This document shows positions 14,241-19,561 of a DNA stretch of 19,561 bases, piece after piece. The position numbers and the translations under genes were made by a program. The notes under the pieces were generated by a model. The model did no database searches and was not told where the DNA came from. It saw nothing but the letters and a program-made list of their open reading frames with translations. The stretch lies in assembly GCA_046758065.1 (NCBI GenBank), contig JBHHZM010000057.1, positions 1-19,561 on the forward strand, in the 5' to 3' direction. Origin of the DNA: JBHHZM01 sp046758065 (GTDB taxonomy: Bacteria; Pseudomonadota; Alphaproteobacteria; JAAXGF01). How positions within the stretch are numbered: the stretch's first letter is position 1; every line of letters starts with the position of its first letter.

Positions 14241-14855
14241 ATGCGGACGGCAAGCGTCGAGCGGACCACCAAGGAAACCAGCGTCACGGCGTCGGTCGAC
14301 CTCGACGGCGCGGGCGTCTACGACATCGCCACCGGCATCGGCTTTCTCGACCACATGCTCGAGCAACTCGCGCGCCACAGCCTGATCGACATCACGCTCA
14401 AGGCGGAAGGCGACCTCCATATCGATTTCCACCACACCACCGAGGACAGCGCCATCGCACTCGGCCAGGCGGTTTCCCGCGCGCTCGGCGCGCGCCGGGG
14501 CATCGCGCGCTTCGGCGCGGCGGCCGTGCCGATGGACGAGACCTGCTCGCGGGTCGCCGTCGACGCCTCGAACCGGCCGTTTCTCGTCTGGAAGGTCGGG
14601 CTTGCGCGACCCAAGCTCGGCGACATGGACACCGAACTGTTCAAGGAGTGGTTCCAGGCCTTCGCCCAGCACGCCGGCCTCACGCTCCACGTCGAGAACC
14701 TCTACGGCGAGAACACCCACCACATCGTCGAGAGTTGTTACAAGGCGCTCGCCCGGGCGCTCAGGCAGGCGGTCACGATCGATCCGCGACTCGGCGACGC
14801 GGTGCCGTCGACCAAGGGCCGGCTCGGCGAGACCCCGGCGGCCGACGGGTCCTGA
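14241..14855 (+). CDS. hisB: Imidazoleglycerol-phosphate dehydratase HisB
   Basis: This 204-residue monofunctional HisB dehydrates imidazoleglycerol phosphate to imidazoleacetol phosphate. The two pseudo-repeated metal-binding motifs are visible: DFHHTTEDSAIALGQA (62-77) and NTHHIVESCYKALARA near the C terminus, with the N-terminal GFLDHMLEQLARH. There is no fused histidinol phosphatase as in E. coli. The ATG follows a strong GGAGGA. It is the first gene of the his operon; the 174-base region upstream must hold its promoter, though I see no clear -35/-10 pair. Confidence 0.97.
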   Translation: MRTASVERTTKETSVTASVDLDGAGVYDIATGIGFLDHMLEQLARHSLIDITLKAEGDLHIDFHHTTEDSAIALGQAVSRALGARRGIARFGAAAVPMDETCSRVAVDASNRPFLVWKVGLARPKLGDMDTELFKEWFQAFAQHAGLTLHVENLYGENTHHIVESCYKALARALRQAVTIDPRLGDAVPSTKGRLGETPAADGS

Positions 14856-14858
14856 GCC

Positions 14859-15239
14859 GTGCGCGTCTACACGGTCCATCTCGATCCGCTCTCGGTCGCC
14901 GACGACCGCGGCGCGGTGCTGGTGCGCGAAGGCTTCTCGTGGGGCGCGGCGCTGTTTACCGTGTTCTGGGCGCTCTACCGCCGGCTCTGGGGTTGGGCGG
15001 CGGTCCTGCTTGCCGCCGACGCCGCCCTCGGCCTGGGCGTCGCCTGGCTCGGCATCGATCGGCCCGGCGAGACCGCGGTCGTCGTCGGCTATCGCGTGCT
15101 CGTCGGCTGTCACGCCAACGACTGGCGGCGCGCCGGTCTCGGCCGGCGCGGCCGGGTGTTCGCCGATATCGTCGCGGCGCGCAATGCCGGCGGCGCCGAA
15201 CGACGCTTCTTCGACCGCGGAGCGTGGCGCGCGGCGTGA
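14859..15239 (+). CDS. DUF2628 membrane protein
   Basis: This 126-residue protein has a GTG start 3 bases after the hisB stop. It contains LVREGFSWGAALFTVFWALY (about 21-40), then R-R-L-W-G-W and a second hydrophobic stretch at 45-62, then a polar C-terminal part with HANDWRRAGLGRRGRVF, the layout of DUF2628 proteins. It is likely a small inner-membrane protein with two membrane segments. DUF2628 genes between hisB and hisH recur in alphaproteobacteria as far as I recall, but no function is known. Its stop overlaps the hisH start (GTGA), so it is coupled to hisH. Confidence 0.85.
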   Translation: MRVYTVHLDPLSVADDRGAVLVREGFSWGAALFTVFWALYRRLWGWAAVLLAADAALGLGVAWLGIDRPGETAVVVGYRVLVGCHANDWRRAGLGRRGRVFADIVAARNAGGAERRFFDRGAWRAA

Positions 15240-15880
15240 AGCTTGTCATCGTCGATTACGACTCGGGCAACCTCCACTCGGCGGCCAAGGCGTTCGAACG
15301 CGCCGCGTTCGAGAGCGACGCGAAAGCGCGCATCGCGGTGAGCGGCGACGCGGCGGCCCTCGCGCAGGCCGACCGCGTGGTGCTGCCCGGTGTCGGCGCC
15401 TTCGGCGACTGTATGGCGGCGCTCGCCGCGCGACCCGGCCTGGTCGAGACGCTGGAGAAGACGGTAATCGCCGGCGGGCGGCCCTTTCTCGGCATCTGCG
15501 TCGGCATGCAGCTCATGGCGACCCGCGGGCTCGAGCACGGCGAGCACGCCGGTCTCGACTGGATCGCCGGCGAAGTCGTGCGGCTCGCGCCGGCGGATGC
15601 GACGCTCAAGGTGCCGCACATGGGCTGGAACGAGCTCGATATCCGCGCTCCCGACCATCTCCTTCTTGCCGGGATCGCGCCCGCGACGCATATGTATTTC
15701 GTGCACGGCTATCATTTCGTTTGCGCGCGCGCGGATTCCATGCTGGCGTCGGTCGACTACGGCGGACCGGTCAGCGCGATGATCGCCGAAGACAACCTCG
15801 CCGGCGTGCAGTTCCATCCCGAAAAGAGCCAGGCCGCGGGGCTGCGCCTGATCGCCAATTTCCTCGGGTGGAGACCGTGA
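15236..15880 (+). CDS. hisH: Imidazole glycerol phosphate synthase, glutaminase subunit HisH
   Basis: This 214-residue class I glutaminase supplies ammonia to HisF. The triad is Cys88 in LGICVGMQLM, and His194 and Glu196 in GVQFHPEKSQ; the oxyanion-strand PGVGAFGDCM is at 51-60. The start is a GTG at 15236 overlapping the DUF2628 stop. The stop in turn overlaps the GTG of the acetyltransferase gene, so translation is coupled on both sides. Unusually for a tight subunit pair, hisH and hisF are separated by the GNAT gene and hisA, an order that is normal in many his operons apart from the GNAT. Confidence 0.96.
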   Translation: MKLVIVDYDSGNLHSAAKAFERAAFESDAKARIAVSGDAAALAQADRVVLPGVGAFGDCMAALAARPGLVETLEKTVIAGGRPFLGICVGMQLMATRGLEHGEHAGLDWIAGEVVRLAPADATLKVPHMGWNELDIRAPDHLLLAGIAPATHMYFVHGYHFVCARADSMLASVDYGGPVSAMIAEDNLAGVQFHPEKSQAAGLRLIANFLGWRP

Positions 15881-16422
15881 CCACGGAACGCGACTTCAAA
15901 CCCCAGACCAGCGTGTCGGTCGAACGCGCCGTCGAGTTGACCCGCGCCGATCTCGCCGATCTGTGCGACGCCACCGACGCCGCCATCCTCGACGGCAACG
16001 GCTTCGGCTGGCTCCGTCCGCCGCCCCGGCGCAAGCTCGAAACCTACTGGCGCGGCGTGCTCGTGGTGCCCGAGCGCGAACTTTTCATCGGCCGGCTCGA
16101 CGCGGTCGTCGCCGCCTCGGCGCAGCTCGTCAAGCCGACTCCCAACCAGGAATCCTGCGCCTTCGCGGCGACCCTGACGACCCTGTTCGTGGCGCCCTGG
16201 GCGCGCGGTTACGGCCTCGCCCGCGGCCTTCTCGAGGCGGTCGAGCGCGCGGCGCGCGGACACGGCTTCGAAGTCATGAACCTCGACGTGCGCGAGACCC
16301 AGGAGGCGGCGATCGCGCTGTACGAAAGCCGCGGCTACCGGCGCTGGGGCACGCATCCGAGCTATGCCCGGGTCGACGGCAGGATGATCGCCGGCCATTA
16401 TTACTGCAAGCGACTGGCGTGA
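15877..16422 (+). CDS. GNAT-family N-acetyltransferase within the his operon
   Basis: This 181-residue protein has GNAT motif A LFVAPWARGYGLARGLLEAV (103-122, with the R-G-Y-G-L-A loop) and a motif B region ETQEAAIALYESRGYRRWG. The GTG start at 15877 overlaps the hisH stop, and its TGA overlaps the hisA GTG, so it is locked into the operon by GTGA junctions on both sides. An in-frame GTG at 15868 is an alternative. The conserved placement suggests a role tied to histidine synthesis or to operon expression, but the substrate is unknown. It is unrelated in detail to the GNAT at 336-794. Confidence 0.88.
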   Translation: MTTERDFKPQTSVSVERAVELTRADLADLCDATDAAILDGNGFGWLRPPPRRKLETYWRGVLVVPERELFIGRLDAVVAASAQLVKPTPNQESCAFAATLTTLFVAPWARGYGLARGLLEAVERAARGHGFEVMNLDVRETQEAAIALYESRGYRRWGTHPSYARVDGRMIAGHYYCKRLA

Positions 16423-17144
16423 TCCTCTACCCCGCGATCGACCTCAAGGACGGCGCCTGCGTGCGACTGTGGCGCGGCGACATGACGCGCGCCACGGTGT
16501 TTTCGGAAGACCCCGCGGCGCAGGCCCGCGCCTTCGTCGCCGCCGGCTGCGAATGGCTCCATGTCGTCGATCTCAACGGCGCCTTCGCCGGCGAGCCGGT
16601 CAATGGCGAGGCGGTCGGCGCCATCCTCGCCGCGGTCGAGGCGCCGGTGCAGCTCGGCGGCGGCATCCGCGACATGGCGACGATCGAGAGCTGGCTCGCC
16701 GCCGGCGTGGCGCGGGTCATCCTCGGCACCGCGGCGGTTCGCGATCCCGAACTGGTGCGCGACGCCTGCCGCGCCTGCCCGGGCCGGATCGCGGTCGCGA
16801 TCGACGCCCGCGAGGGCCGCGTCGCCGTCGACGGCTGGGCCGAAACCTCCGACGTTGCGGCGCGCAATCTCGCGCGCGGCCTCGAGGACGCCGGCTGCGC
16901 GGCGATCGTCTACACCGACATCGCCCGCGACGGCACGCTCGAAGGCGTCAACGCCGCGGCGATCGAAACCCTCGCCCGTGCGATCCAAACCCCGGTGATC
17001 GCTTCGGGCGGGGTTTCTTCGCTCGCCGATCTCGCCGCGCTCAAGGCGATCGAGGACACCGGCGTGACCGGCGTCATCGTCGGCCGCGCCCTCTACGAAG
17101 GCCGGCTCGATCCCGCCGAGGCGCGCTCCGCGCTCGCCGCCTGA
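16419..17144 (+). CDS. hisA: ProFAR isomerase HisA
   Basis: This 241-residue TIM barrel catalyses the Amadori rearrangement of ProFAR to PRFAR. The catalytic pair is Asp8 (YPAIDLKDG) and Asp129 (AVAIDAREG). Phosphate-binding loops are QLGGGIRD (78-85) and the later ASGGVSS, with YTDIARDGTLEG (165-176). The GTG at 16419 overlaps the GNAT stop. HisA and HisF share the half-barrel repeat pattern seen here. The length and all key residues are normal. Confidence 0.97.
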   Translation: MILYPAIDLKDGACVRLWRGDMTRATVFSEDPAAQARAFVAAGCEWLHVVDLNGAFAGEPVNGEAVGAILAAVEAPVQLGGGIRDMATIESWLAAGVARVILGTAAVRDPELVRDACRACPGRIAVAIDAREGRVAVDGWAETSDVAARNLARGLEDAGCAAIVYTDIARDGTLEGVNAAAIETLARAIQTPVIASGGVSSLADLAALKAIEDTGVTGVIVGRALYEGRLDPAEARSALAA

Positions 17145-17151
17145 CGACGCC

Positions 17152-17913
17152 GTGGCGCTCAAGCTGCGCATCATCCCCTGTCTCGACGTCCACGCCGGGC
17201 GGGTGGTCAAGGGCGTGCGCTTCGTCGATCTGGTCGATGCGGGCGATCCGGTCGAACAGGCGCGGGTCTACGACGCGCAGGGCGCCGACGAACTCTGCTT
17301 CCTCGACATCAGCGCCTCGCACGAAGCGCGCGACACCCTCTACGACATCGTGTCGGCCACCGCCGAGGCCTGCTTCATGCCGCTCACCGTCGGCGGCGGC
17401 GTGCGCTCGGTCGAGGACATGCGGCGGCTCTTGCGGGCGGGCGCCGACAAGGTGGCGATCAACACCGCAGCGGTCGCGCACCCCGAACTCGTCGCCGAAG
17501 GCGCCCGGGCGGTCGGCGCCCAGTGCATCGTCGTCGCGGTGGACGCCAAGCGCGTCGCTCCGGGCCGCTTCGCGGTCTTCACCCATGGTGGGCGCAAGCC
17601 CAGCGGTCTCGACGCCGTCGACTGGGCGCGCCGGGTCGCCGCTTCGGGGGCGGGCGAGATCCTGCTGACCTCGATGGACCGCGACGGCACCCGCGCCGGC
17701 TTCGACCTCGAACTCACCCGCGCGGTCGCCGACGCGGTGCCGGTGCCGGTAATCGCCTCGGGCGGCGTCGGCGACCTCGACCACCTGGTTGCGGGCGTGC
17801 GCGACGGCCACGCCAGCGCGGTGCTCGCCGCCTCGATCTTCCACTTCGGCCAACACACCATCGCCGAGGCCAAGGCACGGATGGCCGCCGCCGGCCTGGC
17901 GGTGCGGCCCTAA
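17152..17913 (+). CDS. hisF: Imidazole glycerol phosphate synthase, cyclase subunit HisF
   Basis: This 253-residue TIM barrel forms IGP and AICAR from PRFAR using ammonia from HisH. The catalytic aspartates are Asp12 in IPCLDVHAGRVVKG and Asp131 in IVVAVDAKRV; TVGGGVRSVEDM (79-90), LTSMDRDGT and IASGGVGD are phosphate- and substrate-binding loops. The start is a GTG 7 bases after the hisA stop. In many relatives hisE follows; here hisE is elsewhere (8374) and the operon ends 2 bases from the stop of the convergent aminotransferase gene, with no hairpin terminator between. Confidence 0.97.
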   Translation: MALKLRIIPCLDVHAGRVVKGVRFVDLVDAGDPVEQARVYDAQGADELCFLDISASHEARDTLYDIVSATAEACFMPLTVGGGVRSVEDMRRLLRAGADKVAINTAAVAHPELVAEGARAVGAQCIVVAVDAKRVAPGRFAVFTHGGRKPSGLDAVDWARRVAASGAGEILLTSMDRDGTRAGFDLELTRAVADAVPVPVIASGGVGDLDHLVAGVRDGHASAVLAASIFHFGQHTIAEAKARMAAAGLAVRP

Positions 17914-17915
17914 AG

Positions 17916-19280
17916 CTATAGCCCGAGGCTTTCCCGGGTCTGGTCGAGTGATTTGCGGGCCATGGCGACGAGCGCGTCGATCTCGTCGCGGGTGATGACC
18001 AGCGGCGGCGACAGCACCATGACGTCGCGCACGGCGCGCATGACGAGACCGTTGGCGATGCTGGCGTCGCGGCAGGCGTTGCCGACCTTGCGGTCGGGGT
18101 CGAAGGATTTGCGCGCCGCCTTGTCGGCGACGAGTTCGATGCCCGCGACCATGCCGACGCCGCGCACCTCGCCGACCAGCGGATGATCGGCGAGCTCGCG
18201 CAGCCGCGCCTGGAAATAGGGCCCGGTGTCGCCGCCGACCCGTTCGACGACGTTTTCGTCGCGCATGATGCGCAGATTCTCGAGCGCCACGGCGCAGGCC
18301 ACGGGGTGGCCCGAATAGGTGAAGCCGTGGGTGAACTCGCCGCCCTTCTCGATGATCGGTCCGGCGACGCGGTCGTGCACCATGACGCCCGAGATCGGCA
18401 GATAGCCCGACGACAGACCCTTGGCCAGGGTCATGAAGTCGGGGCGGATGCCGAAGGTTTCGCAGCCGAACCAGTTGCCGGTGCGCCCGAAGCCGCAGAT
18501 CACCTCGTCGGCGATCAGCAGCACCTCGTACTTCTCGCAGATGCGCTGGATCTCGGGCCAGTAGGTCTCGGGCGGAACGATCACGCCGCCCGCGCCCATG
18601 ACCGGCTCGCCGATGAAGGCGGCGACGTTCTCGGGTCCGAGCGTCTTGATCCTGTCTTCGAGCGTCTGCGCCGCGGCGAGCCCGAACGCCGCCGGGTCGG
18701 CATCGCCGCCCTCGCGGTACCAGTACGGCGCCGCGACGTGGGCGAAGCCGGGCAGCGGCAGATCGAACGGGGTGTGCATCGGCCCGAGCCCCGACAGCGA
18801 GGTCGCCGCCATGGTCACCCCGTGATAGGCGTACTCGCGACTGATGATCGTCTTCTTCGACGTGCGCCCCATCACGTTCCAGTAGAGGCGCACCATCTTG
18901 GCGATGGTGTCGTTCGCCTCCGATCCCGAGTTGGCGAAAAAGACGTGGTTGAAGCCGTCGGGCGTGAGCGCGGCGAGCGTCTCGGAAAGCTCGATCACCG
19001 GCGGCGTCGCGCTCTGGAAGAAGGTGTTGTAGTAGGGCAGCTCGTCGAACTGGCGCAGGGCGGCGTCGCGGAGTTCCCGGCGGCCGTAGCCGAGCTGCAC
19101 GCACCACAGGCCCGCCATGCCGTCGAGCAGCCGGTTGCCTTCGGAATCCCACAGGTAGACGCCTTCGGCGCGGGTAATGACGCGCACCCCCTGCTCGTTG
19201 AGGAGCCTGGTGTCGGTGAACGGGTGCAGGTGGTGGCGGCGGTCGGTTTCCCGCCACACGGCGGTCGCGTTCGTGATCAT
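17916..19280 (-). CDS. Class III PLP-dependent aminotransferase, probably putrescine/polyamine-pyruvate type
   Basis: This 454-residue fold-type I enzyme has the class III signature: FFANSGSEANDTIAKMV (114-130), Asp258 in LIADEVICGFGRTG, and the PLP Schiff-base Lys287 in TLAKGLSSGYLPISG. The N-terminal HPFTD segment and the DGMAGLWCVQLGYGR stretch are typical of SpuC-like omega-aminotransferases that move an amino group from putrescine, spermidine or beta-alanine to pyruvate. Exact substrate choice cannot be read from sequence. A glutamine-synthetase-like gene ends 216 bases upstream on the same strand, as in putrescine-degradation loci, which supports the polyamine reading. Confidence 0.88.
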   Translation of the reverse strand: MITNATAVWRETDRRHHLHPFTDTRLLNEQGVRVITRAEGVYLWDSEGNRLLDGMAGLWCVQLGYGRRELRDAALRQFDELPYYNTFFQSATPPVIELSETLAALTPDGFNHVFFANSGSEANDTIAKMVRLYWNVMGRTSKKTIISREYAYHGVTMAATSLSGLGPMHTPFDLPLPGFAHVAAPYWYREGGDADPAAFGLAAAQTLEDRIKTLGPENVAAFIGEPVMGAGGVIVPPETYWPEIQRICEKYEVLLIADEVICGFGRTGNWFGCETFGIRPDFMTLAKGLSSGYLPISGVMVHDRVAGPIIEKGGEFTHGFTYSGHPVACAVALENLRIMRDENVVERVGGDTGPYFQARLRELADHPLVGEVRGVGMVAGIELVADKAARKSFDPDRKVGNACRDASIANGLVMRAVRDVMVLSPPLVITRDEIDALVAMARKSLDQTRESLGL

Positions 19281-19303
19281 GGCTTCGATCCTCGCAAGTT
19301 AAA

Positions 19304-19360
19304 GAACGCTTCGTTCGGATTGACGGCCAGGAGTCGCCGAGGCGCTCCTGCGAAGCGTTC
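19304..19360. repeat. Nested inverted repeat upstream of the aminotransferase gene
   Basis: GAACGCTTCG (19304-19313) is exactly complementary to CGAAGCGTTC (19351-19360). Inside it AGGAG-T-CGC pairs with GCG-CTCCT (19329-19349), with one bulged base. The two nested stems lie 24 bases before the aminotransferase start on the minus strand. They could be a terminator-like or leader structure, or an operator. The remaining intergenic bases 19361-19496 show nothing I can assign. Confidence 0.45.
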
Positions 19361-19496
19361 CCGCCTACGGATTGAAGCCGATGCGGGCGCAGAGGACCAG
19401 CATCTCGTCGTGAAGTGACGGGTGCGGGCTATGCATGTCAACCGCGCGAGCCATGCGCTTGCATATCACGATGCGGCCTGCGGTGTCACGGCCCGC

Positions 19497-19561
19497 TCAC
19501 ACGTTAAGCAGCAGATGCTCGCGCTCCCATGACGAGATGACGCGCTGGTAGGCGCCGTGCT
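19497..19561 (-). CDS. Glutamine synthetase family protein, C-terminal fragment (continues beyond the window)
   Basis: Only the last 20 codons and the stop are in the window. They end HGAYQRVISSWEREHLLLNV, which looks like the C terminus of class III or gamma-glutamylputrescine-synthetase-like glutamine synthetases. The family call rests on this short piece plus the neighbouring polyamine-type aminotransferase on the same strand, so it is tentative. The gene is cut by the window edge, not truncated biologically as far as can be seen. Confidence 0.6.
   Translation of the reverse strand, partial: HGAYQRVISSWEREHLLLNV

Noticed and set aside
17074..19257. A 727-codon open frame on the minus strand over hisF and the aminotransferase gene.
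   Set aside because: It lies in the wrong frame of the aminotransferase and antisense to hisF, is Arg-rich and has no family motifs.
19413..19441. A TTGACA box on the minus strand upstream of the aminotransferase gene.
   Set aside because: The sequence 17 bases downstream is TCACTT, too far from the -10 consensus to call a promoter.

Overview
The window is GC-rich, densely packed bacterial chromosome. A TPP-riboswitch-led thiamine operon, a his operon with a DUF2628 gene and an acetyltransferase between its his genes, DUF1127 proteins and many GTG starts joined by ATGA/GTGA overlaps all point to an alphaproteobacterium, probably of Rhodospirillales type. That assignment is inference; no rRNA or other taxonomic marker is present. 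I see no tRNA, rRNA, CRISPR array, transposase or integrase.

Layout. Bases 1-335 carry a long inverted repeat (22-190) and no convincing gene. Bases 336-1562 (minus) hold a crotonase-family gene followed by a GNAT acetyltransferase. Bases 1708-5743 are a thiamine operon on the minus strand: promoter, TPP riboswitch, thiE, thiD, tenA, thiS, thiG and a second, TenI-like thiE paralogue. ThiD/TenA supply and salvage the pyrimidine, ThiS/ThiG (plus probably the TenI-like tautomerase) make the thiazole, and ThiE joins them; thiO/thiH and thiC are not here. Bases 5849-6944 (minus) hold an exonuclease III-family gene and a DUF1127 gene. Bases 7152-9717 (plus) hold a class I glutamine amidotransferase, hisI, hisE, a HIT protein and a cyclophilin, followed by a small basic protein and a terminator.

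Bases 10109-11858 are the unusual part. A single AT-richer gene for an unrecognised protein with a PD-(D/E)XK nuclease signature lies between two direct copies of the last 17 codons of comM. One copy is the real end of the intact comM gene (11803-13329, minus). The other is a detached fragment with a different set of synonymous codons. This looks like a minimal single-cargo genomic island inserted at the 3' end of comM, with no recombinase of its own; a host-defence role is an inference.

Bases 13410-14066 (minus) encode a cyclic-nucleotide-binding protein with a truncated FHA-like tail. Divergent from it is the his operon (14241-17913, plus): hisB, DUF2628, hisH, GNAT, hisA, hisF. Together with hisI-hisE it supplies six his genes in two blocks. 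Converging on hisF is a class III aminotransferase (17916-19280, minus). Upstream of that is the last part of a glutamine-synthetase-like gene, which suggests a putrescine or polyamine catabolism locus continuing beyond the window.
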